8,772 nucleotides of DNA from Chloroflexota bacterium (GCA_005881995.1 VBHV01000621.1:6989-15760); one strand, 5' to 3'; positions 1 to 6,599 are shown, counted from the first letter of the stretch. Notes: generated from the letters alone by a model not told the origin. Numbers and translations: made by a program.

Positions 1-1
1 C

Positions 2-601
2 TGGATTTACGACAACTACACGTACTACCGCACCGATGATGCGCAGGTCACCGGACAAATCGTAAATATCAGTGCCCCGGCGGCAGGCATGCTCACCAGC
101 CTCAGTATTAAGCAGGGTGATACTGTCACCGCAAACGAAACCATCGGAACGATTACGCTGCCACCGACCCAGGGGACAAACGGCGCCACAACGGGACCGA
201 CTACCCTTAATGTGACCAGCCCCATGAACGGCACAGTATTACAGGTTCCGGTGGTTCTCAATCAGCCGGTCGCGCCCGGACTGCCAATCGCTTCGGTAAC
301 AGACCTCGGCGCCTTGACAATTACCGCCTACGTCGATGAAAATGCTATCAATAATGTAAGTAAAGGCCAGTCCGTCGATATTCACATCGATGCCTATAGT
401 GATACCAGTTTCACCGGCCATGTGAACCTCATCGTGCAGGCGGCAGCAGGTCAGTTCTCCTTGTTGCCCAATCAGGACCCGACCAGTGGAAACTTTACGA
501 AAGTTGGTCAGCGTATTCCCGTTGTCATTACACTCGATGGCACCAGTGGCAAGGACATTGTGCCTGGAATGAGCGCTGAAGCAACTATACATCTACACTA
601 A
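2..601 (+). CDS. HlyD/EmrA-family efflux adaptor, 3' part
   Basis: This is the C-terminal 199 residues of a membrane-fusion (adaptor) protein. Reading from base 2 the frame is open, so the start and any N-terminal membrane anchor lie before the window; the ATG at 89 is internal. What is visible: a TDDAQVTGQIVNISAPAAG strand near visible residues 11-29, which is the classic start of the lipoyl-like domain; a second lipoyl half near 68-100 (TSPMNGTVLQ, then a Pro-rich turn); then a beta-barrel ending in FTKVGQRIPVVITLDG and VPGMSAEATI, typical of EmrA/HlyD. The two lipoyl halves are joined by only about 16-20 Gly/Thr/Pro-rich residues, where EmrA carries a long coiled-coil hairpin. Family members pair with MFS or ABC exporters; no such partner is in the window. 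The family call is firm, the substrate unknown. Confidence 0.9.
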   Translation, partial: WIYDNYTYYRTDDAQVTGQIVNISAPAAGMLTSLSIKQGDTVTANETIGTITLPPTQGTNGATTGPTTLNVTSPMNGTVLQVPVVLNQPVAPGLPIASVTDLGALTITAYVDENAINNVSKGQSVDIHIDAYSDTSFTGHVNLIVQAAAGQFSLLPNQDPTSGNFTKVGQRIPVVITLDGTSGKDIVPGMSAEATIHLH

Positions 602-651
602 GCGCGTGGGATGCTATAGAGAGATGATGTCCTTCAATAAAAGGAGTTGAC

Positions 652-1095
652 ATGAATTTTTTAATCATCGGAGGCTTGCTGGCCTTCGCAGTTCTGGCAA
701 TCGTTGTCGCTGTTATCCTGAGCATTAGCGAGCAGCGCAGCGAGAAAGCTCGTGTAAATGCCGCAACTACCTCGCTGCCGACAGTTCCTGTGATGGAGCA
801 GCCGGTTGAGGTCAGTAGATCGGTAAGAAGAACTGTTCCCCTCAACAGGCAAGATTTTCCTGTAGCGGCGGAGAAACCCATCCGTACCAGCAACGACGAA
901 CAGACACTGCCCGCCCTTAATGGGCAATTCCACGAGTTCGCCGCGGAGTTACGCTCCCTTTACCAGCAAGCCTGGGAACTCGAACAACGCCTTCACGGAC
1001 TGACCGAGATGGTTGACCGCATCGAAGAGCGGCAAAACAACCGCATCAGCATCGAAGAGGAGTTGCATGCTCACTCCTCAGGAGATAACATGTAG
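652..1095 (+). CDS. small membrane-anchored coiled-coil protein, unknown function
   Basis: I do not recognise a family. The 147-residue product starts at ATG 652, with a clear AAGGAG at 641-646 and a 5-base gap. Residues 3-24 form one strongly hydrophobic helix (IIGGLLAFAVLAIVVAVIL), followed by a charged region, a Pro/Thr/Arg-rich linker (about 40-85) and a Glu/Gln/Leu-rich stretch (about 92-140: ELRSLYQQAWELEQRLHGL, then MVDRIEERQ) that reads as an amphipathic or coiled-coil helix. The likely topology is a bitopic protein with most of its mass on one side of the membrane. It follows the adaptor gene on the same strand after 50 bases, so the two may share a transcript. A scaffold or accessory role for the exporter is only a guess. 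Confidence 0.8.
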   Translation: MNFLIIGGLLAFAVLAIVVAVILSISEQRSEKARVNAATTSLPTVPVMEQPVEVSRSVRRTVPLNRQDFPVAAEKPIRTSNDEQTLPALNGQFHEFAAELRSLYQQAWELEQRLHGLTEMVDRIEERQNNRISIEEELHAHSSGDNM

Positions 1096-1102
1096 TTTAT
1101 TC

Positions 1103-1206
1103 TGTAGGGGCGGGGGCTGTGTGGATGTGGGGTTGGGACGCTTGCGTCGCCCGCTGTTGGAATCGCACAACCCATCGTGGGCGACGCAAGCGTCCCCTCC
1201 CCTACA
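1103..1206. repeat. 104-bp palindromic repeat between convergent genes
   Basis: The ends are TGTAGGGG (1103-1110) and CCCCTACA (1199-1206). Extended, the outer arms 1103-1117 and 1192-1206 match over 15 bases with 2 mismatches. Inside lies a perfect 18-bp inverted repeat, GGGACGCTTGCGTCGCCC at 1135-1152 against 1179-1196, enclosing a 26-base loop. There is no ORF with coding character and no clear target-site duplication. The nested inverted repeats in an intergenic spot suggest a REP- or MITE-like dispersed element. It sits between two genes transcribed towards each other (stops at 1095 and 1355), so its RNA hairpin could also end or insulate transcription from both sides. There is no T-run, so it is not a canonical intrinsic terminator. 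Confidence 0.75.
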
Positions 1207-1354
1207 TCAATCGCCGAATGCATTTGCCAAAATATATTACAGATCCACCAGCGCCCGTGTCAACGCGACCACTGTCACAAACATCCGGTAGAGGTCGAGC
1301 AGGCTATCACTATTTAATACGACCGTACGCGCTTCAACCCTTTCCACATACTCC

Positions 1355-2569
1355 TTAACTAACCCACGTGCTATCCGGCCCACCCGCGGCCCGGCAAATA
1401 TCGATGCTTGCCTGTAGTCCCGTTCGCGCAGGATACTGCTCTTCAACAGTCTTGCTCAATGTCTCGATAGCTTCGTTACGCACGAGATTGACAGTACAGC
1501 CGCCGAAGCCGCCGCCAAGCATGCGCGCGCCCAGTACACCCGGAACCTGGCGAGCAATCTCTACCAGCGTATCCAGTTCGAAGCAACTGACTTCATAGTC
1601 ATCGCGCAGGCCAGCATGCGAGTTCCACAGCATCACATACCCCGCGCGTTTGTGCAAGACCTCGGGGAGTTGAGGGCCGTAGCGTTCAAATTGCTCTTGC
1701 GTGATATCGCGCAGCGCTTTAATTGTGTGGGCCGATTGGTTCTCAGGTTCGTGCTGCGTGATGATTTCACGCAGCATCTCCGCCGCCTCTTCGCACTGCC
1801 TGCGACGCTCGTTATATGCCGAGGTGGCCAGTTCGCGCCGCACGCTCGTATCGATGACCATCAGTGAAATCTCCGGCGCATCAAAGGGGAGATAGCGGTA
1901 GTCCAACGAACGGCAATCGAGTAAGACCGCTTTCCCTGGGCTACCCAGGCAGGATGCCGCCTGGTCGAGAATACCGCTGCGCACACCAGAGGCGATATGT
2001 TCCGCGCGCTGGCAGAGCGCAGCAACTTGCATAGGTTGCAAGGTCGCCCCCCCGGTGCCAATGCTAAATCGTCCCTGTGAGAAGAGCATACAGGCCTGCG
2101 CCGTCGCTACTTCGATTGCAGCCGACGAGGACATGCCACTGCCAACGGGCACATCGCCATGTATGACCGCGTCAAAACCGGAAAGTTGGACACCGGCCCG
2201 CGCCAGTTCGGTCATTACCCCCAGTACGTAACGCGCCCATACCGGCAGGCTATTACGCTGCGACTCAAATGTCCCCGGCAAACCATCTAACCATAGCTCT
2301 ACATACTCTGAGAAATGGTTAGACCAGAGTCGCACCACAGTATCGTGACGCGCTCGTCCGGCGAAAGCCACCACGCGATCTATAGCCATGGGCAAGACAA
2401 ACCCATCGTTATAATCGGTATGCTCTCCAATGAGATTGACACGTCCAGGCGCCCAGGCCGCTCCTATGTTGCCTGCATACACGACATCATCCTGAAATAC
2501 GCGGGGGAACCAGTCAAGCGCAACTGCCGCTGGCTCTGGTATTTGTGGCATCGGAGTCGTTTCAGTCAT
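1355..2569 (-). CDS. galK: galactokinase
   Basis: Transfers phosphate from ATP to galactose, giving galactose-1-phosphate, in the cytoplasmic Leloir pathway. The 404-residue product shows all GHMP-kinase signatures: the galactokinase motif PGRVNLIGEHTDYNDGFVLP (residues 41-60), ATP loop PVGSGMSSSAA (141-151), and ARMLGGGFGGCTVNLV (348-363). By family knowledge the catalytic Arg and Asp should be R43 and D202 (in GVRSGILDQ). The ATG at 2569 overlaps the galT stop (ATGA), with GAGGG at 2577-2581 as ribosome site 7 bases upstream. The N-terminus is about 10 residues longer than usual and an extra Gly-rich stretch follows residue 163. The odd point is that HKRAG (306-310) runs almost directly into SHAGLRDDYEVS, skipping about 24 residues that relatives have there. 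The frame is intact, so it may be functional. Confidence 0.95.
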   Translation of the reverse strand: MTETTPMPQIPEPAAVALDWFPRVFQDDVVYAGNIGAAWAPGRVNLIGEHTDYNDGFVLPMAIDRVVAFAGRARHDTVVRLWSNHFSEYVELWLDGLPGTFESQRNSLPVWARYVLGVMTELARAGVQLSGFDAVIHGDVPVGSGMSSSAAIEVATAQACMLFSQGRFSIGTGGATLQPMQVAALCQRAEHIASGVRSGILDQAASCLGSPGKAVLLDCRSLDYRYLPFDAPEISLMVIDTSVRRELATSAYNERRRQCEEAAEMLREIITQHEPENQSAHTIKALRDITQEQFERYGPQLPEVLHKRAGYVMLWNSHAGLRDDYEVSCFELDTLVEIARQVPGVLGARMLGGGFGGCTVNLVRNEAIETLSKTVEEQYPARTGLQASIDICRAAGGPDSTWVS

Positions 2570-3480
2570 AGCTCGACCCTCGCAATCGCCTCGCGCAATT
2601 CCTGGGCCTTTTGCTGCGGAGCGGAGTCATTGGTCCACAGCCCCCAGATCGACTCGGAGGACGCGGCATATTTCAATTTGCCGGGGGCACGGCCAATGGC
2701 AAGTATCTCAACATGTAGATGAAAGCGTTCATCAGCGAGCTGGTGCAAGCCGAGCAAGTAGGGCATAGGAGCCATTGCACCATCATTAAGGGCATTGAAC
2801 CCACGCACAACCTGCAGCAGTAAGGCGGCCAGATCGCGCAGTTCATCTTCCTGCATTCCGGCCAGGTTTGCCACGTGGCGGCGTGGATAGAGGTGCGTCT
2901 CATACGGATAGCGTACATAAGGTGGCACGAAGGCCTGCCAGGTAGCATTCGCAGCCACCAGGTACGCGCTCTCCGTCAGTTCGGAACGCACGCGGCAGAA
3001 AGGGCACCCACGTCCGGCGGTATCATCCAGCACCACAGTCTCCATCTCACGCTCTAATATGGGCGGGATTATGGCCACGCCGAATGCCTGACCATGCGGG
3101 TGATGCTGTGTCTGTCCGATGGACTCGCCACTGTTCTCAAAGATCATTACAGTAGGATAGCGTGAGGCGAGATCGCGATACAGTTCTCGCCAGAGCAGCG
3201 TGACAGCATTGACCTCATCCACCGTCAACTGCACGAACGAGCGATGATGATCGCGGTTGTATATCACCACAAAGGCTTCACCTACCGGCGGTTGCAACGG
3301 CGGAAAGTCATTGGGATGTAGCCAGACCTGGGTATCAGGGCCCACTTTGCCCTGTGTCATATCTTCACAAAAAGGGCAGGCGTTTGTACCCTCGCGGCGA
3401 TTCATGCGATGCGCTGCATTCACCAGGTACTGACGCAAGATCGGATTCCAGACAAGTGGGGTTGATTGCTCCATATTCAT
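2566..3480 (-). CDS. galT: galactose-1-phosphate uridylyltransferase
   Basis: Exchanges galactose-1-phosphate with UDP-glucose, giving UDP-galactose and glucose-1-phosphate, through a uridylylated histidine. The 304-residue product has both HIT-like halves. The first holds CPFC (35-38), NRDHHRSF (75-82) and the active-site HPHGQ (127-131); by family knowledge H129 carries the UMP and C35, C38, H78 and H127 would bind metal. A second CPFC lies at 159-162, followed by YVRYPYETHLYPRRHV and the C-terminal FHLHVEIL (253-260). It is somewhat shorter than the roughly 348-residue Escherichia coli enzyme. The ATG at 3480 has AAAGGA at 3492-3497 (11 bases upstream); a second in-frame ATG at codon 3 is possible but worse placed. 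Its stop overlaps the galK start by 4 bases, so the pair is probably translationally coupled. I see no convincing promoter in the 56-base gap upstream. Confidence 0.96.
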   Translation of the reverse strand: MNMEQSTPLVWNPILRQYLVNAAHRMNRREGTNACPFCEDMTQGKVGPDTQVWLHPNDFPPLQPPVGEAFVVIYNRDHHRSFVQLTVDEVNAVTLLWRELYRDLASRYPTVMIFENSGESIGQTQHHPHGQAFGVAIIPPILEREMETVVLDDTAGRGCPFCRVRSELTESAYLVAANATWQAFVPPYVRYPYETHLYPRRHVANLAGMQEDELRDLAALLLQVVRGFNALNDGAMAPMPYLLGLHQLADERFHLHVEILAIGRAPGKLKYAASSESIWGLWTNDSAPQQKAQELREAIARVEL

Positions 3481-3536
3481 TCCCGGTATTATCCTTTATA
3501 TTTTTGTCTATAAGAAAGTAATGGCCTTGTTTCTCA

Positions 3537-4100
3537 CTAATGATGCGCCGTTCGACTTCCCATCAGCACACAACGTCCCTGTCGCGCATAAGAGGCCAGG
3601 AGTTCTCCTTTATCTATGACTGCCCCATCATCTCCACCGGCAAAGAGCCATTCATCCCAGGCTGTCTTCTCGATAAATAATGCCCAGGCCACAACCGATG
3701 TCAGAGTTCTGGCGGCTCGCATAATTTCCAGGGCATCGTCTATTCCCGGCTCCAGGTGATCGGCAGGTTTCAGACCGGCCATTTCCAGCACATCAAATGT
3801 ACTTATCGAATACACGACCCCTTCTTGCACTTCGCATACACAGCCCAGCACTAATTGCTCGTATTCGGGCCTCTTATCATCCGCGGGAATCGTCTCCCAG
3901 ACTCCCACTACCAGGCTACAGCTTGAGGGCAGTGACGCAAGAAACGCTTGTATCTGTTGTTTATCCCAACCATGCCAGGAGTAGCTCTCATCCTGCTGTT
4001 CGAGCCGCAGGGCTGCATCCAGTAACGGCCGTACCGGGCGGAATAAGGGTGAGTCCCCGTCAAGTACCACCAATTCTTCAGCTAACACATCATGCTCCAC
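3537..4100 (-). CDS. unrecognised cytoplasmic protein upstream of galT
   Basis: No family recognised. The 187-residue product has no signal peptide or membrane segment. It is acidic at both ends of a core with alternating hydrophobic strands (SLVVGVWE at 62-69, QLVLGCVCEVQEGVVYSIS at 82-100), which faintly recalls acyltransferase-like beta sheets; I would not assign that. There is a helix-like stretch around 120-145 and a basic GSRTAHH tail. The start is uncertain: the annotated start is GTG at 4100 with no ribosome site before it. No longer in-frame start works, because the upstream in-frame ATG at 4148 meets a stop after five codons. A good AGGAAGG (4139-4145) instead precedes an out-of-frame ATG at 4134. 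It lies 56 bases upstream of galT on the same strand, so it may be the first gene of a three-gene operon, perhaps tied to sugar use. Confidence 0.75.
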   Translation of the reverse strand: MEHDVLAEELVVLDGDSPLFRPVRPLLDAALRLEQQDESYSWHGWDKQQIQAFLASLPSSCSLVVGVWETIPADDKRPEYEQLVLGCVCEVQEGVVYSISTFDVLEMAGLKPADHLEPGIDDALEIMRAARTLTSVVAWALFIEKTAWDEWLFAGGDDGAVIDKGELLASYARQGRCVLMGSRTAHH

Positions 4101-4134
4101 AATTTGAAAATAGAGAGGACGGTCGTATACTCAT
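4090..4134 (-). CDS. possible 14-codon leader ORF overlapping the next start
   Basis: ATG at 4134 is preceded by AGGAAGG (4139-4145, 4-base gap) and reads MSIRPSSLFSNCGA to a TGA at 4090-4092. It overlaps the GTG start of the 3537-4100 gene by 11 bases in another frame. It could be a leader that feeds ribosomes to the weak GTG start by coupling. It could equally be a sign that the real N-terminus of that gene is displaced by a single-base indel. There is no independent evidence that it is translated. Confidence 0.25.
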   Translation of the reverse strand: MSIRPSSLFSNCGA

Positions 4135-4181
4135 GCATCCTTCCTCATTGAGATAAGTATAACATTCACTCATTCCCCCAT

Positions 4182-4189
4182 GCTATAAT
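4182..4189 (+). promoter_or_regulatory. extended -10 promoter for the small membrane-protein gene
   Basis: TGCTATAAT contains a perfect TATAAT (4184-4189) with the TG of an extended -10 element (4181-4182). The -35 position (about 4161-4166, AACATT) is poor, which an extended -10 can tolerate. Initiation near 4196 would leave a leader of about 50 bases before the ATG at 4249. In the opposite direction TATACT (minus strand, 4156-4161) could serve the gene starting at 4100, but it lacks a recognisable -35. Confidence 0.5.
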
Positions 4190-4248
4190 TTTAAGCAGGA
4201 TGTCATATAGATAGGTTCATCGAAGGCACGTATTCAGGGGACTGCCAA

Positions 4249-4560
4249 ATGAGCGGCACTATCTTCAATATCGATACTCTTTCACTATATCTCACCGGAC
4301 TTGGTATTCTGGGAACAGCTGCATTGCTAATAGCAACCGGGACGGTTATGTGGCTCTATCGCGAAAGTCGGATGAGCAGCTTCCAATGGCACCTGCGCAA
4401 CTGGCGTTTGAAGCAACTCTCTGCTCTCGCCTGCCTCTTTTTCCTGGCGATGGCAGCCAGTTACTGGGTTATCGGGGAACCACTCGGGTGGGTTTACTTC
4501 CTGGTAGCATGCAAAACCGGCACCTGGTGGTTTCGCAGGGCGATTAGCCGCGGCGTGTAA
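4249..4560 (+). CDS. small multi-pass membrane protein, unknown function
   Basis: No family recognised. The 103-residue product starts at ATG 4249, with AGGGGA at 4236-4241 and a 7-base gap. It has a hydrophobic helix at about 13-37 (LYLTGLGILGTAALLIATGT), a basic Trp/Arg-rich loop at 38-55 (YRESRMSSFQWHLRNWRLK), a second helix at about 56-75 and a shorter hydrophobic stretch at about 78-93, ending in a basic WWFRRAISRGV tail. By the positive-inside rule the basic loop should face the cytoplasm. It stands alone, divergent from the gene at 3537-4100 and convergent with the anti-sigma candidate, whose stop is only 30 bases away. No intrinsic terminator is visible between them. Confidence 0.75.
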   Translation: MSGTIFNIDTLSLYLTGLGILGTAALLIATGTVMWLYRESRMSSFQWHLRNWRLKQLSALACLFFLAMAASYWVIGEPLGWVYFLVACKTGTWWFRRAISRGV

Positions 4561-4590
4561 AAAGCTCCTTAGAACATATCGACTTACCCT

Positions 4591-5706
4591 TTATGGGGTG
4601 GTATAGCTTCCTGCGACGATAGAGTAGCCAACAGCGCTGAAAGCAAACGTCCATTTCACGTTCTTACCTGAACAACCTGGCTCGTTGACCTCGTTCGTTG
4701 GGATGGGTTCCCATATGAAATTGCCGGTTCCTGATCCCCCCTGATCATGGAAATCTTGACACGTCACACTATACAGGTACAGCAGGCGGGAGCGAACACC
4801 TCCTGGAGCATCGACGAAGACGTGTGAGCCGCTTCTATGAAACGAAATCATACGATCTGAAGGCACACGCGAGTTGACATTAATATGTATGGACGGCCAG
4901 TGGCCATCGAGCGGGCAAGGGCCGTTGGTGGTACCAGACCCGTTAACTTTCACGAGGCATTGAGCGCCTTCAGTGAGCGTTACATGACCACTGGCAATAA
5001 GAGGCAGGTATTGACGAAGATGGATGGTCTGACCAGGTTTCAAAATCGTCATTGTAAATGGACAAGGGATAGGGGGATAAAACATAGGAGGAGGCGTATA
5101 ATATGGTGCGCTACCACCTGTCACATCTACATTGAGGGCAGAACCGCAAAAACGCTCGACGTCTGCTCCTGCTAATGAATAGGTGGTATGAGAGTGATTG
5201 GTGAGCGAGAGGTCCGCCGCCAACATTTCACTGAGAAAGTACGGGCCGGATGTCAGGCTCATGGATGCTTCGAGGCCATCCCTCTCCGTATGTACGGTAA
5301 CAGATGTGCCTACAGGTCCGACGGCAGGAACAGCAGGCGTGGTAGAGGTTGATGGATGGCGCGTAAAGAGCAGCAACGACGCGCCGATAATAGCCCCGAT
5401 CACCAGGACAGCAGCGAGTGTATTGACGAGGCGCATGATTCTTCTAACAGGACGGGCAGTCTTTGAGAAGTCGATGGGCATTTGCGGAGTTGAATCTGCT
5501 ATTCCCACTTGCGGTTCAGGTTTGTTTTCGTTTAGAGTCTCCAGCTGGTCTGTCCGAAGCAAGCGTTCTCGCACCCGCGCAATGATCTGCTCCTGCTCAT
5601 TTGGCGCTAGTGGAACAGGTTTGGTATAGGTACGTTGCAGCATAGTGACAAGTTCCAGGTGCTGCACTTCTGTCTCTTCGGGTGTGCTATCATCGAAAGG
5701 CTTCAT
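4591..5706 (-). CDS. single-pass membrane protein, probable anti-sigma factor
   Basis: Probably holds the ECF sigma factor encoded just before it at the membrane; this is inferred mainly from position. The ATG at 5706 overlaps the sigma stop (ATGA), and GAGAGGG at 5715-5721 lies 8 bases upstream. The 371 residues divide into a charged, helical cytoplasmic part (1-90), one membrane helix (about 96-115, NTLAAVLVIGAIIGASLLLF), a Ser/Thr/Pro stalk (117-135) and an external domain rich in beta strands (136-371). That domain has six cysteines (C187, C215, C250, C264, C316, C345), which could form disulfides, and a Tyr/Pro-rich patch at 202-216. The N-terminus lacks the HxxxCxxC signature of zinc-binding anti-sigma domains. 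The external domain matches nothing I know; it may be the sensor. Confidence 0.8.
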   Translation of the reverse strand: MKPFDDSTPEETEVQHLELVTMLQRTYTKPVPLAPNEQEQIIARVRERLLRTDQLETLNENKPEPQVGIADSTPQMPIDFSKTARPVRRIMRLVNTLAAVLVIGAIIGASLLLFTRHPSTSTTPAVPAVGPVGTSVTVHTERDGLEASMSLTSGPYFLSEMLAADLSLTNHSHTTYSLAGADVERFCGSALNVDVTGGSAPYYTPPPMFYPPIPCPFTMTILKPGQTIHLRQYLPLIASGHVTLTEGAQCLVKVNGSGTTNGPCPLDGHWPSIHINVNSRVPSDRMISFHRSGSHVFVDAPGGVRSRLLYLYSVTCQDFHDQGGSGTGNFIWEPIPTNEVNEPGCSGKNVKWTFAFSAVGYSIVAGSYTTP

Positions 5707-6245
5707 GAATGAGTCCCTCTCTCTGTTTTCTCATAGATTGCGCGTAACTGATGCAGCGTGCGCGCGAGCCATTTGCGCACTGTCCCCTCCGGTTTATCGA
5801 GGATGCGCGCGATTTCGACCAGGCGCAGGCCATTGCCATAACGCAGCCGGATCAGTTGTTGTTGCAGGGGTGAGAGCCGCTCAAGCGATATATAGAGCCG
5901 CTCGTAGTTCTCCAGCTGCACAACGCGCTGCTCAGGCGTCAGTTCGTCATCTTCTGTCTCTAAGGCATGCTCTAAAGGTAGTATGGTGAGTAGAGCGGTA
6001 TGTCGATAGTGATCAATGACTTTGTTCCTGGCCACTCGTCGCAGCCAGGCCAGCTGTCGCTTAGTAGTGATGCCAAAGAACGTCTCACTATTGTGAGCGG
6101 CCATGAAGACCTCCAGCAACAAATCCTCAGCGTCCTGCTGGCTCGATACCTGCTGGTACAAATAGGCAAAGACGGTGGACGCATAACGGTCATAGAGGGT
6201 GATATCTATGCCCCGCTGCGCTTCATCTGCATTCAGTTGTTGCAT
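5703..6245 (-). CDS. ECF-type RNA polymerase sigma factor
   Basis: Alternative sigma-70 family factor that redirects RNA polymerase. The 180 residues carry region 2 at about 17-82 (YDRYASTVFAYLYQQV, then QDAEDLLLEVFMAAHNS and WLRRVARNKVIDHYR, covering core binding and -10 recognition). An acidic linker (about 90-110) leads to region 4 at about 118-170, with the helix-turn-helix LRLVEIARILDKPEGTVRKW (140-159) for -35 contact. There is no region 1 or 3, as expected for ECF factors. ATG 6245 is preceded by GGAAGG, 9 bases upstream. It is the first gene of a two-gene operon with the membrane protein that overlaps it. I could not assign an ECF group, and I found no convincing GGAAC-type autoregulated promoter upstream. 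Confidence 0.95.
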   Translation of the reverse strand: MQQLNADEAQRGIDITLYDRYASTVFAYLYQQVSSQQDAEDLLLEVFMAAHNSETFFGITTKRQLAWLRRVARNKVIDHYRHTALLTILPLEHALETEDDELTPEQRVVQLENYERLYISLERLSPLQQQLIRLRYGNGLRLVEIARILDKPEGTVRKWLARTLHQLRAIYEKTERGTHS

Positions 6246-6440
6246 GCGCTCCCGCCTTCCATTTACGAGATCTCATAGTATATGTCGTATGAAAGAACAA
6301 AACGTGGCAGATTTGGCTTGCTTCAAGGGAAAAAGCACCCTTTTCTCGCATTCAAATTTCTATAGGTATCACAGGATTATCACAACCTATCATTTCCTTT
6401 ATGGCAGAGATAAACTGGCGTTTTCATCCCGCAAAAAGGG
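6246..6440. other. non-coding region upstream of the sigma gene
   Basis: About 195 AT-rich bases without a credible gene. They should contain the leader and promoter of the sigma operon on the minus strand. TATACT (minus, 6277-6282) is a possible -10, but it has no -35 at the right distance. A short AAGGG/CCCTT hairpin (6325-6329 with 6338-6342) and the repeat pair at 6362-6390 are the only structures seen. Confidence 0.5.
6362..6390. repeat. direct repeats TATCACA framed by ATAGGT/ACCTAT
   Basis: TATCACA occurs at 6367-6373 and again at 6378-6384, exactly 11 bp apart, about one helical turn. The pair is framed by an inverted repeat, ATAGGT (6362-6367) and ACCTAT (6385-6390). The site lies about 115-145 bp upstream of the sigma start and 50-80 bp upstream of the plus-strand promoter at 6441-6469, a fitting place for a regulator. 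No regulator is identified. Confidence 0.4.
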
Positions 6441-6469
6441 TGGACTTTCGAGCATTCATATGGTATAAT
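6441..6469 (+). promoter_or_regulatory. sigma-70-type promoter of the small transcription unit
   Basis: TGGACT (6441-6446, 4 of 6 to consensus), a 17-bp spacer, then a perfect TATAAT (6464-6469) within TGGTATAAT, an extended -10. Initiation would be near 6476. It lies inside an unrelated 64-codon open frame (6401-6595), which argues that this longer frame is not the gene here. Confidence 0.65.
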
Positions 6470-6526
6470 CTACCCATTCAGACACGGAAATCCGAGGCGA
6501 TAACGAAGTCACGAGGGTACTTGTCT

Positions 6527-6595
6527 ATGGACGCGGTTTCAATATCACGAGTTGCATCACTGGTGAAGCCAGTGGCAGCTGATGGTGATACGTAA
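6527..6595 (+). CDS. 22-codon small ORF in the short transcript
   Basis: ATG 6527 to TAA 6593-6595, with GAGGG at 6513-6517 nine bases upstream. The peptide begins MDAVSISRVASLVKPV and ends ADGDT. It has a short hydrophobic/basic stretch (AVSISRVASLVKPVA) and an acidic end, with no cysteine and no signal peptide. It is the only ORF that fits wholly between the promoter and terminator of this unit. It may be a leader peptide or a functional microprotein. Its hairpin (6558-6574) lies inside the coding part, so translation would affect RNA folding. There is no evidence of conservation from this window alone. Confidence 0.35.
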   Translation: MDAVSISRVASLVKPVAADGDT

Positions 6596-6599
6596 ATAC

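Noticed and set aside
1013..1358. Plus-strand open frames across the palindrome
   Set aside because: They run through an inverted repeat and overlap real genes in another frame; no ribosome site.
1355..2569. galK as a pseudogene
   Set aside because: Despite the missing segment the frame is open and all catalytic motifs are present, so it is kept as a gene with an internal gap.
5198..5629. 143-codon plus-strand frame inside the anti-sigma candidate
   Set aside because: Antisense shadow of a gene supported by overlap with the sigma gene, topology and ribosome site.
6513..6537. GAGGGT...GGACGCGG recalling a T-box motif
   Set aside because: The spacing is wrong, there is no specifier stem, and no aminoacyl-tRNA synthetase or amino-acid gene follows.
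6580..6592. GCTGATGG recalling the fluoride riboswitch 3' part
   Set aside because: The rest of that riboswitch consensus is missing upstream and no fluoride transporter gene is near.
6401..6595. 64-codon plus-strand open frame
   Set aside because: The promoter at 6441-6469 lies inside it, there is no ribosome site at its ATG, and only its last 22 codons fit the transcript.
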